Assembly (NCBI RefSeq): GCF_029910095.1
Contig: NZ_CP094526.1
Span: forward strand, 5,518,001 to 5,582,000
DNA: 64,000 nt
Source: Bradyrhizobium sp. ISRA464
GTDB lineage: Bacteria > Pseudomonadota > Alphaproteobacteria > Rhizobiales > Xanthobacteraceae
Reading direction: 5' to 3'
Position 1 is the stretch's first letter. Every line of letters begins with the position of its first letter. Both the position numbers and the translations under genes were made by a program. Below, piece after piece: positions 9,058 to 18,752 of the stretch. The notes below the pieces were generated by a model. That model saw only the letters and a list, made by a program, of their open reading frames with translations. It did no database searches and was not told the DNA's origin.

Positions 9058-12000
9058 TTAGTGCAGGAGCGGCGTTCGCAAGTCGAGGGTCAACGGAAAC
9101 TCAATTGTGTGTTCCTGCGGCGGCGTCTCGATCTTGCCGGGGGTGTGACCGTGGTCCTGGAAGCGCGCCAGCCGCCGCGCCTCAGCCTCGTAGGAATTGA
9201 CCGGCTTGCTCTCGTAGTTGCGACCGCCGGGATGCGCGACATGGTAGACGCAGCCGCCGAGCGAGCGGCCGTTCCAGGTGTCGATCAGGTCAAATGTCAG
9301 CGGCGCGTGCACGGGGATGGTCGGGTGCAGGCCCGAAGCCGGCTGCCAGGCCTTGAAGCGGACGCCGGCCACCGCCTCGCCGGCGCGGCCGGTCTCGGTC
9401 ATCGGCATCCGGCGCCCATTGCAGGTGACGACGTGGCGTCCCTCGACGAAGCCGGTCGCTTTGACCTGCAGCCGCTCGACCGAGGAATCGACGTAGCGCA
9501 CGGTGCCGCCCGAAGTGCCCTCCTCGCCCAGCACGTGCCAGGGCTCCAGCGCCTGCCGCAGCTCGAGGCCGACGCCGCCGTGATGGACGCGGCCGAAGGC
9601 GGGGAAGCGGAATTCGAGCTGGGCCTGGTACCATTCCGGCTCGACGTCGTAACCGGACTGTTTGAGCTCCGCGAGCACGCCGAGAAAATCCTCCCAGAGA
9701 AAATGCGGCAGCATGAAGCGGTCGTGCAACGCGGTGCCCCAGCGCACGAACCGACCCTGCTGCGGCTCCCGCCACAGCTTTGCGATCAGCGCGCGGATCA
9801 AGAGCTGCTGCGCAAGTGACATCCGCGGATCGGGCGGCATTTCGAGCGCACGGAATTCGACCAGCCCGAGCCGGCCGGTCGGGCCGTCAGGCGAATAGAG
9901 CTTGTCGATGCAGATCTCGGCGCGATGGGTGTTGCCTGTGATGTCGACCAGGATGTGCCGGAACAGGCGGTCGACCAGCCACAGCGGCGCCTCCATGCCC
10001 GGCGGCGGCACGTGTGAGAGCGCGATCTCCAGCTCATAGAGCCCGTCATGCCGCGCCTCGTCGATACGCGGCGCCTGACTGGTCGGGCCGATGAACATGC
10101 CGGAGAACAGATAGGACAGCGACGGGTGCCGCTGCCAATACAGCACCAGGCTCTTCAACAGATCGGGCCGGCGCAGGAACGGTGAGTCCTCCGGCCTGCT
10201 GCCGCCGACCACGACGTGATTGCCGCCGCCGGTGCCCGTGTGACGGCCGTCGATCAGAAAGCGGTTGGCACCGAGCCGCGTCTTCGCCGCGTCCTCGTAG
10301 AGTCCCAAGGTGATGTCGACGGCCTCGCGCCAGCTTTGCGCTGGTTGTACGTTGATCTCGATGACGCCGGGATCGGGCGTCACCTTGATGACCTCGATGC
10401 GCGGGTCGAAGGGCGGCGCGTAGCCTTCGACATGGACCTGCAATTGCAGCTCTTCCGCTGTCGCCTCGATTGCGGCGACCAGATCGAGATAGTCGTCGGC
10501 CGTCTCGACCGGCGGAATGAACGCGCACAGCGCGCCGTCGCGAAGCTCGATCGACATCGCGGTCCGCACCGGCAGCGGCTCGGGAATCTCCTTCAGCGCC
10601 TGCTGCAGCTCCGCATCGATCTCGGAGAGCGCATCGCGCGGCGCCATCGGATCAAGCTCGATGATGTAGGGATAGTCTTCGGGAGCGATATATTCGAGCG
10701 AGGAGATCGGAAGCCGCAAGCCCAACGGGGAATCGCCGGGTGACAGGAACAGATGGCTGCGCCGGATCTTCCAGCGCTCGCTGCGCCAGCGCGCAGGCAC
10801 GCGATCGCCGAGCGGCGTCCAGCGCTGGATCGGCAGCACATAGCCTTTCGGCGTCGTCAATCCCTCGTCGAACACTCGCGCCAATCGCGCACGCTCTTCC
10901 GGATCGGTCAACCTGGAATTGGCGGGACTGACATTGGCGGGCAAACCTGCCTCGCGCTGCAGCCAGAAGGCGGGATCTTCATAGGCCGGCATGACATAGT
11001 TGGTGCTCAGCCCGAGCTTCCCTGAGATACCTTCGGCGAAGCGTTGGGCGTCCTCGATTTCGGCCTTGCGCGGATTGTCGATCGCAGCGATCAGGTCGGC
11101 GTTCTTCCAGATCGGCTTGCCGTCCTTGCGCCAGTACAGGCCGAACGCCCAGCGCGGCAGGCTTTCGCCGGGATACCATTTGCCCTGGCCGTAGTGCAGC
11201 AGGCCGCCGGGCGCAAAGCGCGTGCGGAGCTTGCGGATCAATTCGTCGGCGAGCGCACGCTTGGTCGGCCCGACCGCGGCGACGTTCCATTCCGGCGATT
11301 CCAGATCGTCGACCGAGACGAAGGTCGGCTCGCCGCCCATGGTCAGCCGCACGTCGTCCGTCTTCAAATCGGCATCGACCTGCCCGCCGAGGCGATCGAG
11401 CCGTGCCCAGGCTTCGTCCGAGAACGGTTTGGTGATCCGCGGCGCCTCGCGGATGCGCTTGACGCTCATCTCGAAGTCGAAATCGACATTGGCGACGCCT
11501 GCCGTGCCGGTGATCGGTGCGGCCGAGCGATAGTGCGGCGTGGCGCAGACGGGGATGTGTCCCTCGCCCGTCAACATGCCCGAGGTGACGTCGAAGCCGA
11601 TCCACCCCGCACCCGGCAGGTAGACTTCCGCCCAGGCGTGCAGGTCGGTGAAATCACTCTCGACCTCACGCGGCCCCTCGACCGGGTCGATGTCAGGCCG
11701 AATCTGGATCAGATAGCCGGAGACGAAGCGCGCGGCGAGCCCGAGATGGCGCAACATCTGGATAAGCAGCCAGGCCGAGTCGCGACAAGAGCCGGAGCCT
11801 GCGGCCAGCGTCTCCTCGGGCGTCTGGATGCCGGGCTCCATACGGACGATGTAGCTGATCCTCTTCTGCAACTGCACGTTCAGCTCGACCAGAAAATTGA
11901 CCGTGCTGTCGGCTGTGCGCGGAATCTCGTTCAGGTAAGCCGCGAGCAGCGGGCCGGGCTCGTCCGTCTCGAGATAAGGCGCGAGCTCGGCCTTGAGATG

Positions 12001-12324
12001 GTCGGCATATTCGAACGGAACGCTGTTGGCATAGGGCTCGACGAAGAAGTCGAACGGATTGACGACCGTCATCTGCGCGGTGAAATCGACCTCGATCCTG
12101 AGCTCGGTTACCTTCTCCGGAAACACGTAGCGCGCGAGCCAGTTGCCCTGCGGATCCTGCTGCCAGTTCACGAAGTGGTTTGTTGGCGTGACCTTGAGCG
12201 AATAGCTCAGGATCGGGGGGCGCGTATGTGGTGCGGGCCGGAGGCGAATGGTCTGGGGCCCGAGATCGATCGGCCGGTCGTATCTGTAGTGCGTGACGTG
12301 ATGCAGTGCGACGAAGATCGACAC
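9058..12324 (-). CDS. Transglutaminase family protein with DUF2126 domain
   Basis: A 1088-residue protein. The first ~300 residues are a bacterial transglutaminase N domain ([13 protein letters not shown]) and a core with Cys180 in [10 protein letters not shown], His229 in [10 protein letters not shown] and Asp245 in GFDVTSG. The remaining ~750 residues are the DUF2126 region, with blocks such as [31 protein letters not shown] and [16 protein letters not shown] that suggest a glutamine synthetase-like or amidoligase fold. A GTG at 12324 is chosen as start because homologues begin [11 protein letters not shown]; the 22 codons before it look non-coding. It is the first gene of the operon with the ATP-grasp/alpha-E and small transglutaminase genes. 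The substrate is unknown. Confidence 0.9.
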   Translation of the reverse strand: MSIFVALHHVTHYRYDRPIDLGPQTIRLRPAPHTRPPILSYSLKVTPTNHFVNWQQDPQGNWLARYVFPEKVTELRIEVDFTAQMTVVNPFDFFVEPYANSVPFEYADHLKAELAPYLETDEPGPLLAAYLNEIPRTADSTVNFLVELNVQLQKRISYIVRMEPGIQTPEETLAAGSGSCRDSAWLLIQMLRHLGLAARFVSGYLIQIRPDIDPVEGPREVESDFTDLHAWAEVYLPGAGWIGFDVTSGMLTGEGHIPVCATPHYRSAAPITGTAGVANVDFDFEMSVKRIREAPRITKPFSDEAWARLDRLGGQVDADLKTDDVRLTMGGEPTFVSVDDLESPEWNVAAVGPTKRALADELIRKLRTRFAPGGLLHYGQGKWYPGESLPRWAFGLYWRKDGKPIWKNADLIAAIDNPRKAEIEDAQRFAEGISGKLGLSTNYVMPAYEDPAFWLQREAGLPANVSPANSRLTDPEERARLARVFDEGLTTPKGYVLPIQRWTPLGDRVPARWRSERWKIRRSHLFLSPGDSPLGLRLPISSLEYIAPEDYPYIIELDPMAPRDALSEIDAELQQALKEIPEPLPVRTAMSIELRDGALCAFIPPVETADDYLDLVAAIEATAEELQLQVHVEGYAPPFDPRIEVIKVTPDPGVIEINVQPAQSWREAVDITLGLYEDAAKTRLGANRFLIDGRHTGTGGGNHVVVGGSRPEDSPFLRRPDLLKSLVLYWQRHPSLSYLFSGMFIGPTSQAPRIDEARHDGLYELEIALSHVPPPGMEAPLWLVDRLFRHILVDITGNTHRAEICIDKLYSPDGPTGRLGLVEFRALEMPPDPRMSLAQQLLIRALIAKLWREPQQGRFVRWGTALHDRFMLPHFLWEDFLGVLAELKQSGYDVEPEWYQAQLEFRFPAFGRVHHGGVGLELRQALEPWHVLGEEGTSGGTVRYVDSSVERLQVKATGFVEGRHVVTCNGRRMPMTETGRAGEAVAGVRFKAWQPASGLHPTIPVHAPLTFDLIDTWNGRSLGGCVYHVAHPGGRNYESKPVNSYEAEARRLARFQDHGHTPGKIETPPQEHTIEFPLTLDLRTPLLH

Positions 12325-12422
12325 GGACCAATGGCTCCAGCGGCTTTTTTGAGCAGAACATTGCCGCCGGAACGGATCAAGCACTAACAACGGGCACGCG
12401 GTGCCTGAAGTAATGGCGAACT

Positions 12423-12543
12423 CGTAGCCCGAATGAAGCGAAGCGCAATCCGGGAGCCCTCGTCGCTTGGGTAGACCCCGGATTTCGTGGAGCCTGTTAT
12501 CGGGCGCGCATTCGCGCGACCCGTTGGCTCCATCCGGGCTACG
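12423..12543. repeat. Palindromic intergenic repeat (CGTAGCCCG family)
   Basis: The outer arms CGTAGCCCG (12423-12431) and CGGGCTACG (12535-12543) are perfect complements. Inner segments around AATCCGGG and CCCCGGATTT also pair. It fills most of the gap between the UxaA-family gene and the giant transglutaminase gene. It resembles the REP/BIME-like elements common in Bradyrhizobium intergenic DNA; that likeness is from memory. Confidence 0.75.
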
Positions 12544-12551
12544 CGATCGCG

Positions 12552-14075
12552 CTACATCGTCGCCCCTAACACCCAGGGCGCGAACTCGGCGCCGCCGAAA
12601 TCAAAGCTCTCGCTCTTGGTCGGTTGGCCCGACGCGGTCTTGAGGATGAGGTCGAAGATGCGCTGGCCGCATTCCTGCACGCTCTCCTCGCCGTCGAGGA
12701 TGGTGCCGCAATTGACGTCCATGTCGTCTTCCATCCGCTTGTACATCGGCGTGTTGGTGGCGAGCTTGATCGACGGTGCGGGCTTGCAGCCGAACACGCT
12801 GCCGCGGCCGGTGGTGAAGCAGACGAGATTCGCGCCGCCCGCCACCTGCCCGGTCGCGGCGACCGGGTCGTAGCCGGGCGTGTCCATGAACACGAAGCCT
12901 TTCTTGGTGACCGGCTCGGCATAGTGCAGGACGTCGACCAGATTGGTGCTGCCGGCCTTCGCCATCGCGCCGAGCGACTTCTCCAGGATCGTGGTGAGGC
13001 CGCCGGCCTTGTTGCCGGGGCTCGGATTGGCGTTCATCTCGGCGCCCTCGCGGCTCGTATATTCCTCCCACCAGCGCATCAGGCCGACGAGCTTCTCGCC
13101 GACCTCGCGGCTCACGGCACGGCGCGTCAACAGATGCTCGGCGCCATAGGTCTCCGGGGTTTCCGAGAGGATGACCGTGCCGCCGTGACGCACCAGCAGG
13201 TCACTCGCAGCGCCGAGCGCCGGATTGGCTGACACACCGGAGTATCCGTCCGAGCCACCGCACTGCAGCGCCACTGTCAATTCGCTTGCCGGCACCGGCT
13301 CGCGCTTGACCTTGTTGGCGTCGGCCAATGCTTCCTTCACGAAGGCGACGCCGGCCTCCACCGTCTTGCGGGTGCCGCCGACCTCCTGGATGTCCATCGC
13401 ACGCAGACGGCCGGCGAGCTTCTGTTCCTGCATCAGGCCGCCGATCTGGTTCACCTCGCAGCCGAGGCCAAGGACAATGACGTTGGAGAAATTCACATGC
13501 CGCGCATAGCCGCCGAGCGTGCGGCGAAGCAGCGCCAGCGGCTCGTCCTGGGTCATGCCGCAGCCGGTCTTGTGGGTCAGCGCGACGACGCCGTCGACAT
13601 TGGGAAAGTCGGCGAGCGGATTGTCGCCGGTGAACGGGTTCTTCTTGAAGACGTCGGCGACGAGGCCCGCGACATGGGCGCTGCAATTCACCGAGGTGAG
13701 GATGCCGATATAGTTGCGGGTGGCGACGCGCCCATCGGGGCGGCGGATGCCGTCGAACGTCGCCGGCAGATCGAAATTCGGCACCGGCTTGACGTCGACA
13801 CCATAGGCATAGTCCTTGTCGAAATCGCCCATACCGCAATTCTGCGTATGCACATGCTGGCCCGGCGCGATCGGCTGCGTCGCAAAGCCGATGATCTGCC
13901 CGTAGCGCTTGATCGGCTCGCCTTGCGCGATCGGCTTGATCGCGACCTTGTGGCCGGCCGGAATGCGGTCGACCGTAGTAACGCCCTCGGTGACCACCAG
14001 CCCCGGCGGCAGGCTAGCGCGCGCGATCAGGACGCTGTCGTCGGGATGCAGGCGGATCACTTGTGCCGGGGCCAT
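12552..14075 (-). CDS. UxaA family dehydratase (altronate/galactarate dehydratase-like)
   Basis: A 507-residue fusion of an N-terminal SAF domain (about residues 10-80, with [20 protein letters not shown]) and a UxaA/GarD C-terminal catalytic domain. Blocks include GYVRPDGR-like [60 protein letters not shown] and [12 protein letters not shown]. Such enzymes dehydrate sugar acids (altronate, galactarate) to 2-keto-3-deoxy acids using an iron centre; SuyAB sulfolactate lyase is a relative. GGAG eight bases before the ATG supports the start. It is the last gene of the operon carrying an aldolase, dehydrogenase and LIV-type transporter, so it probably works on the imported acid. The exact substrate cannot be read from sequence. 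Confidence 0.88.
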   Translation of the reverse strand: MAPAQVIRLHPDDSVLIARASLPPGLVVTEGVTTVDRIPAGHKVAIKPIAQGEPIKRYGQIIGFATQPIAPGQHVHTQNCGMGDFDKDYAYGVDVKPVPNFDLPATFDGIRRPDGRVATRNYIGILTSVNCSAHVAGLVADVFKKNPFTGDNPLADFPNVDGVVALTHKTGCGMTQDEPLALLRRTLGGYARHVNFSNVIVLGLGCEVNQIGGLMQEQKLAGRLRAMDIQEVGGTRKTVEAGVAFVKEALADANKVKREPVPASELTVALQCGGSDGYSGVSANPALGAASDLLVRHGGTVILSETPETYGAEHLLTRRAVSREVGEKLVGLMRWWEEYTSREGAEMNANPSPGNKAGGLTTILEKSLGAMAKAGSTNLVDVLHYAEPVTKKGFVFMDTPGYDPVAATGQVAGGANLVCFTTGRGSVFGCKPAPSIKLATNTPMYKRMEDDMDVNCGTILDGEESVQECGQRIFDLILKTASGQPTKSESFDFGGAEFAPWVLGATM

Positions 14076-14099
14076 GTGGGTTCTCCTTTGGAGTTCTTC

Positions 14100-14243
14100 A
14101 CCTCTCCCCGTCCTTTACGGGGAGAGGTCGGATCGCGACAGCGATCCGGGTGAGGGGCAAGGCACGTGCGCAATCACTAGCAATGTGCTCGCCGGATGGA
14201 AGCCCCTCACCCCAACCCTCTCCCCGCAAGAGCGGGCGAGGGA
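14100..14243. repeat. Mosaic palindromic repeat (CCTCTCCCCG family), copy 1
   Basis: ACCTCTCCCCG (14100-14110) pairs perfectly with CGGGGAGAGGT (14118-14128). Next comes an 8-bp hairpin, CGGATCGC/GCGATCCG (14129-14148). GGGTGAGGGGC (14148-14158) then pairs over distance with GCCCCTCACCC (14202-14212). It sits inside the operon, between the aldolase and UxaA genes. Related copies lie at 39970-40106 and 59687-59880. Confidence 0.85.
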
Positions 14244-14270
14244 GCAGAGCATAATGCTTTGCCGGTGAGC

Positions 14271-15047
14271 TTACGCCTTGCCGCCGGACTTCTCGCGGGT
14301 CTGGTTGACCTGCATCTTGGCGTAGGTCTGCATCAGGCCGACCTCGTTCGACAGCGTCACGAGCTTGAAGCCCATGTTGATCGCGCGCACCGCGCCTTCC
14401 GCGCCGGAGCAATGGATGCCCGGGTTGAGGCCGCGCTTGCCGCACTCCTTGATGATCTTCTCGTAGATCTTTAGGATCTCCGGCTCGTCGCGATCGAGCT
14501 TCGGCACCAGGCCGTAGGAGAAGCCGAGGTCGGACGGGCCGATATAGACGCCGTCGATGCCCTCGACATCGAGGATCGCTTCCATGTTCTCGACCGCAGT
14601 CTTGGTCTCCATCATCGGCAGCAGTACGATCTCGTCATTCGCGGTCTGCTGGTAGGTGCCGGCCGAGCCGTACATGCCGGCGCGGATCGGACCGTTGGAG
14701 CGCACGCCCTTCGGCGGATACTTGGAATAGGAAACGAGGTTCTTGGCTTCCTGCGGCGTGTTGACCATCGGGCAGATCACGCCGTAGGCGCCGCCATCGA
14801 GCACCTTGCCGATGATACCGGGCTCATTCCAGGGCACGCGGACCATCGGCGTGACCGGGTGGGCATGCATCGACTGGAAGCACTGCACCATCGAGAGATA
14901 GTCCTGCACGCCATGCTGCATGTCGACGGTGACGCTGTCGAAGCCGCACTGCGCGATCACCTCGGCCGAAAATCCCGACGGGATCGCGAGCCACGCGTTC
15001 ACCACCGCCTTGCCCGATGCCCAAATCTGTTTGACCTTGTTTGCCAT
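14271..15047 (-). CDS. HpcH/HpaI family aldolase
   Basis: A 258-residue class II pyruvate aldolase. The base His is in TVDMQHGV, the pyruvate-binding Arg in PMVRVPWNEPG, and the metal ligands are Glu in LLPMMETKTA and Asp in YIGPSDLGF. Enzymes of this family cleave 2-keto-3-deoxy or 4-hydroxy-2-oxo acids to pyruvate and an aldehyde. AAGGAAA upstream of the ATG supports the start. It lies between the dehydratase and dehydrogenase genes, so it most likely cleaves the keto-deoxy acid made by the UxaA-type enzyme. It could also serve as the missing HpaI of the hpa cluster 8 kb away, but position argues against that. Confidence 0.9.
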   Translation of the reverse strand: MANKVKQIWASGKAVVNAWLAIPSGFSAEVIAQCGFDSVTVDMQHGVQDYLSMVQCFQSMHAHPVTPMVRVPWNEPGIIGKVLDGGAYGVICPMVNTPQEAKNLVSYSKYPPKGVRSNGPIRAGMYGSAGTYQQTANDEIVLLPMMETKTAVENMEAILDVEGIDGVYIGPSDLGFSYGLVPKLDRDEPEILKIYEKIIKECGKRGLNPGIHCSGAEGAVRAINMGFKLVTLSNEVGLMQTYAKMQVNQTREKSGGKA

Positions 15048-15086
15048 TGATCGCGTTTCCTTTTCGCGTTTCTTGGAGGGCGAGCC

Positions 15087-16172
15087 TTAGCTGGTCGCCC
15101 GCTGGATAGAGACTTCGCTGACGCCGACTTCGCGCGCGGTGTTCACTATCGCCGCCCAGGTGTCGTCAGGCAAGGGGATGCCGTTCCTGGTGCGCTCGGC
15201 GCGGGTTTTCCGCTCGGGATCGCCCGGAACCAGCACGGACTCTGTGCCCGCGATCGGCTTGGTGGCGCGGATGAAATCGGTGTAACGGGTGATCTCCCCG
15301 TCGAAGAAATTGCTGGTGTCGACCACCTTGGGATCGATGTAGAACGCCATCATGCCGTTGGCGAAACGCCGGTCCGACGACGTCGCGCCGGTGCCGGTGA
15401 GCGCGCCGCCGAGCAGTTCACAGATGAAGGCAAGGCCCGAGCCCTTGTGATCGCCGAAGGCGCGGATCGCGCCGGTGCCCTTGGTGTGATCGCGCGGACC
15501 GTCGGGCGTGTACGGGCCATACAGCACGTGCGGATCCTCGCTCAGCGTGCCGTCGGCATCTACGAGTGCGCCGGCTGGCAGCTTCTTGCCGCCGCGGCTT
15601 GCGACCAGGCACTTGCCCTCGGCAACGACAGAGGTGGCGAAATCGAGCACGATCGGGTCCTGGCCCTGCCGCGGAATGCCGACGCAATACGGCGCGGTGG
15701 ACAGGCGCTTTTCGACGCCGCCGTAGGGCGCGACCAAGAGCGAGCCTGCCGCGGTCACGAAATGAATCGAGACGAAACCTTCCGCGGCGGCCATTTCGGC
15801 CCAGTCGCCGACGCGGCCAAGATGGCCGGAGTTGCGCAGCGCGACCGCGGCAAGCCCTGCCTTCTTGCACTTCTCGATGCCGATCCTGACCGCGATCGGC
15901 GTGACGGTCTGGCCGTAGCCGAATTTGCCGTCGACCACCGCGAGCGACGGCGTATCGACCACGACCTCCGGCGTCTGGTTCGGCACGATCGAGCCCATCT
16001 TCTTCCAGCGGACATAGACGGGCACGCGGATCACGCCGTGGCTGTCATGGCCGGTAAGGTTCGCGGTCGTCAGGTAAGTCGCGATGCGCCGCGCCTCTTC
16101 CGGAGAGGATTCCGAATGGGAAAAGACCTCGGAGACGAAGTTGATGAGGTTCTCGACCTTGATGGTGACCAT
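15087..16172 (-). CDS. Malate/L-lactate dehydrogenase (Ldh) family NAD(P) oxidoreductase
   Basis: A 361-residue member of the non-classical LDH/MDH family, which includes sulfolactate, ureidoglycolate and 2,3-diketogulonate oxidoreductases. Typical blocks are TANLTGHDSHGVIRVP near residue 40 (with the catalytic His), LRNSGHLGRVGDWAE, IVLDFATSVVAEGK and GDHKGSGLAFICELLGGALTG. It oxidises or reduces a 2-hydroxy/2-oxo acid with NAD(P)H. It begins the enzyme part of the operon, 76 bases after livF, and is followed by the aldolase after 39 bases. No clear Shine-Dalgarno precedes the ATG. The family call is strong, the substrate unknown. Confidence 0.9.
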   Translation of the reverse strand: MVTIKVENLINFVSEVFSHSESSPEEARRIATYLTTANLTGHDSHGVIRVPVYVRWKKMGSIVPNQTPEVVVDTPSLAVVDGKFGYGQTVTPIAVRIGIEKCKKAGLAAVALRNSGHLGRVGDWAEMAAAEGFVSIHFVTAAGSLLVAPYGGVEKRLSTAPYCVGIPRQGQDPIVLDFATSVVAEGKCLVASRGGKKLPAGALVDADGTLSEDPHVLYGPYTPDGPRDHTKGTGAIRAFGDHKGSGLAFICELLGGALTGTGATSSDRRFANGMMAFYIDPKVVDTSNFFDGEITRYTDFIRATKPIAGTESVLVPGDPERKTRAERTRNGIPLPDDTWAAIVNTAREVGVSEVSIQRATS

Positions 16173-16199
16173 GAAAGACTAGCTCGCTCGGTTGTTGAA

Positions 16200-16244
16200 G
16201 CATGATCTGATCGGAAGACCGGGGCCCACTTTTCCGGATCATGT
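16200..16244. repeat. Short palindromic repeat (CATGATC...GATCATG)
   Basis: CATGATC and GATCATG form the ends, and GGAA/TTCC pairs internally around a GGGGCCC centre. The element fills the gap between livF and the dehydrogenase gene. It resembles a widespread short intergenic palindrome in Bradyrhizobium, recalled but not checked. Confidence 0.55.
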
Positions 16245-16248
16245 AGCT

Positions 16249-16980
16249 TTAGGCATGGGCCTTGGCGTGACCGCCAAGATAGGCCGCAGCGATGGCTTCG
16301 TTGCCCCACAATTCGTCGGGTTTGCCGCCCAGCACGATCCGTCCGGTTTCCAGGACGAAGCCGTGATCGGCGACCGAGAGTCCCATGCGCGCATTTTGCT
16401 CGACGAGCAAGACCGTGGTGTCCTTCCTGATCTGCGAAATGATGCGGAAGACGGCCTGCACGATCACCGGCGCCAGCCCGAGCGAGGGTTCATCGAGCAG
16501 CAGGAGCCGGGGCTTGGCCATCAGGCCGCGGGCGACCGCGACCATCTGCAACTGACCGCCGGACAGCGTCCACCCGAGCGCATTGGAGAACGTACGGATC
16601 TCCGGAAACAGGTCGAACATCGCGTCCGCCTCGCGCGAGATCTGCGACGCCGGCACCTTCCGGTTCGACGCGCCGAGCATGATGTTCTCTTTCACGGTGA
16701 GGCCCGGGAACACGCGGCGGCCTTCCGGCACATGCGAGATGCCGAGCCGGACGATCGCTTCCGGCCCAAGGCCCGCGATCGATTGACCGTCGAAGATGAT
16801 GTCGCCCGAGGTTGGCTTGGCAAGGCCGCTGATCGCGCGCAGCGTGGTCGACTTGCCGGCGCCGTTGGCGCCGAGCAGCGTTACCACCTGGCCCTGCTCC
16901 ACGGCGATGGTCACGCCGCGCAGCGCCTCGATCTCGCCGTAGCGGACCACGAGATTGCGGATTTCGAGCAGCGGCATCAT
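16249..16980 (-). CDS. livF: Branched-chain amino acid type ABC transporter ATPase (LivF)
   Basis: A 243-residue cytoplasmic ATPase with Walker A GANGAGKST near residue 40, signature LSGGQLQMVAVARGL and Walker B LLLLDEPSLGL, followed by the switch His region. It drives transport with the fused LivM-LivG protein. Its ATG overlaps the stop of that gene by four bases, so the two are translationally coupled. By LIV/HAAT family knowledge the substrate may be an amino acid, amide or carboxylate; the neighbouring sugar-acid enzymes favour a carboxylate here. Confidence 0.93.
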   Translation of the reverse strand: MMPLLEIRNLVVRYGEIEALRGVTIAVEQGQVVTLLGANGAGKSTTLRAISGLAKPTSGDIIFDGQSIAGLGPEAIVRLGISHVPEGRRVFPGLTVKENIMLGASNRKVPASQISREADAMFDLFPEIRTFSNALGWTLSGGQLQMVAVARGLMAKPRLLLLDEPSLGLAPVIVQAVFRIISQIRKDTTVLLVEQNARMGLSVADHGFVLETGRIVLGGKPDELWGNEAIAAAYLGGHAKAHA

Positions 16981-18752
16981 TCGCTCCCGAGATAGGCGGA
17001 GACGACGTCAGGATGGCGCAGCACCGCCATGGATTCGCCGTCCGCGATGCGGCGACCGAAATTCAGCACGGTGATGTGCTGGGCGGCTTCCGAGACCAGC
17101 GTCATGTCGTGATCGATGATCAGGATGGTCAGGCCCTGCGCCGCGATGCGCTTGAGCAGCTCGTGCAGCTCGAGCTTTTCGGTCGAGTTGAGGCCGGCGG
17201 CCGGCTCGTCGAGCAGCAACAGTGTCGGATTGGACGCAAGCGCTCGTGCGATCTCGATCAGGCGCTGGTGGCCGTAGGAGAAGCTCGAGATCAGCTCGTT
17301 GGCGCGGTTGCCGAGGCCGACGAAGGTCAAGGCCTCCATCGCGCGCTCGGTAAGTGCGTCCTCGCCCTTCCCGATCATGGTGTTGCCGGGACGCTCCGCG
17401 CCGATCTCGACGTTCTCCAATGCCGTCATCGAACGGAACAGGCGGATGTTCTGGAAGGTACGTCCGAGGCCCGCAGCCGTGCGTTGGTGCGGCGCCATGT
17501 TGGTGATGTCGGTGCCGTCGAGCACGATCTTGCCCGCGGTGGCCTTGTAGAGGCCGGACAGCACGTTGAGTGTCGTGGTCTTGCCCGAGCCGTTGGGGCC
17601 GATCAGTGCATGGACGCCGCCGCGCTTCACGGCGATATCGACGCCGTCGACCGCCTTGAGGCCGCCGAAGTGCTTCGAGAGCCCGGTCACCTCAAGCACG
17701 ATGTCGCCACCCGCGGTCGCCGGCTTGAGCTGCAGCGCGGCAGCAGCCGGCGGCGCCTTGGTGCGCGCGCGCCAGCGCGTGAAGGCGTCCGAGACAAAGC
17801 CCCAGATGCCGTCGGGCATGAAGCGGATGATCAGGATCACGAACAGGCCGTAGATCGCGAGATAGAGGCCCGGCACGCTCTTGAGGAAGCGCAGCCATTC
17901 CGGGATCAGGATCAGAAGGCCCGTACCTATCGCTGCGCCGATCGGCGAGGCCACGCCGCCGAGCAGCGACATGGTCAGGAAGCCGATCGATTCCGCGAAC
18001 GAGAACTGATCCGGGCTGACATAGGCGAAGCCGCCCGCGAACAGACCGCCGGCCAGGCCGCCGAGCAGCGCGCAGATGCCGAAGGCGTAGACCTTGGTGC
18101 GGAATACGTCGATGCCGTTGACGCCGGCCGCGAGCTCGTTGTCACGCACCGCGCGCATGGCGCGGCCGAGCTTGGTGTCCGGCAGGTGCCAGACGATGTA
18201 GCCGACGATCGCGAGCACCGCGACGCAGAAGGCGAGATAGCTCTGCGAGCTCTGGAACAGCGCCGGCCTCTGGATGTTGGCCACGCCGTCCGGCCCGTGG
18301 GTCAGGCCGATGGCATTGATCATCACCAGGGTCACGATCTGCTGGAACGAGATCGTCACCATCGCCAAATAGTGGCCGCCGAGCCGCAGCGTCGACATGC
18401 CAAGGAACGCGCCGGCAATCAGCGCAATCAGGCAGCCGCCGACCAGGCAGGGCCAGAAGCTCATGTGCAGATCGGTCGTGCCGAGACCAACCGCATAGGC
18501 GCCAAAGCCGAAGAATGTCGCCTGCGCCAGATTGATCTGGCCGCAGAGGCCGAGCACGACCGACAGCCCGAACACCGCGATCGAGAAGGTCGTCGCCTGC
18601 AACAGGATGTTGAGGACGTAGCCGTCGAACCCCATGCTGCCGGCGAGCGCGACCAGCACGGCGGCGCCGATGAAATACGGCAAGTGACGGATGACCAGCG
18701 GCCTCGAGCGCACCGCCGGCGCCGGAATCTGAATGTTGTCGCTGGCGCTCAT
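16977..18752 (-). CDS. Fused ABC permease-ATPase (LivM-LivG in one chain)
   Basis: A 591-residue fusion. Residues ~1-330 are a LivM-type permease with about ten membrane helices (GLSVVLGLCGQINLAQATFF, LRLGGHYLAMVTISFQQI). A proline/alanine-rich linker (TKAPPAAAALQLKP) follows. From ~355 there is a LivG-type ATPase with Walker A GPNGSGKTT (385 onward), SFSYGHQRLIEIARAL and LLLLDEPAAGLN. The frame is open further upstream to 19658, but the ATG at 18752 overlaps livH's stop as ATGA and gives a proper LivM N-terminus, so I use it. The fused layout fixes one LivG per LivM; the separate LivF supplies the other ATPase. The substrate is shared with the operon's binding protein. Confidence 0.93.
   Translation of the reverse strand: MSASDNIQIPAPAVRSRPLVIRHLPYFIGAAVLVALAGSMGFDGYVLNILLQATTFSIAVFGLSVVLGLCGQINLAQATFFGFGAYAVGLGTTDLHMSFWPCLVGGCLIALIAGAFLGMSTLRLGGHYLAMVTISFQQIVTLVMINAIGLTHGPDGVANIQRPALFQSSQSYLAFCVAVLAIVGYIVWHLPDTKLGRAMRAVRDNELAAGVNGIDVFRTKVYAFGICALLGGLAGGLFAGGFAYVSPDQFSFAESIGFLTMSLLGGVASPIGAAIGTGLLILIPEWLRFLKSVPGLYLAIYGLFVILIIRFMPDGIWGFVSDAFTRWRARTKAPPAAAALQLKPATAGGDIVLEVTGLSKHFGGLKAVDGVDIAVKRGGVHALIGPNGSGKTTTLNVLSGLYKATAGKIVLDGTDITNMAPHQRTAAGLGRTFQNIRLFRSMTALENVEIGAERPGNTMIGKGEDALTERAMEALTFVGLGNRANELISSFSYGHQRLIEIARALASNPTLLLLDEPAAGLNSTEKLELHELLKRIAAQGLTILIIDHDMTLVSEAAQHITVLNFGRRIADGESMAVLRHPDVVSAYLGSE

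Noticed and set aside
7313..9061. A 582-codon plus-strand frame opposite the ATP-grasp/alpha-E gene
   Set aside because: Low-complexity shadow of a GC-rich gene; no Shine-Dalgarno and no domain.
14271..15047. Calling this aldolase HpaI of the homoprotocatechuate pathway
   Set aside because: The family fits, but it lies inside a sugar/hydroxy-acid operon under another regulator, so only the family name is given.
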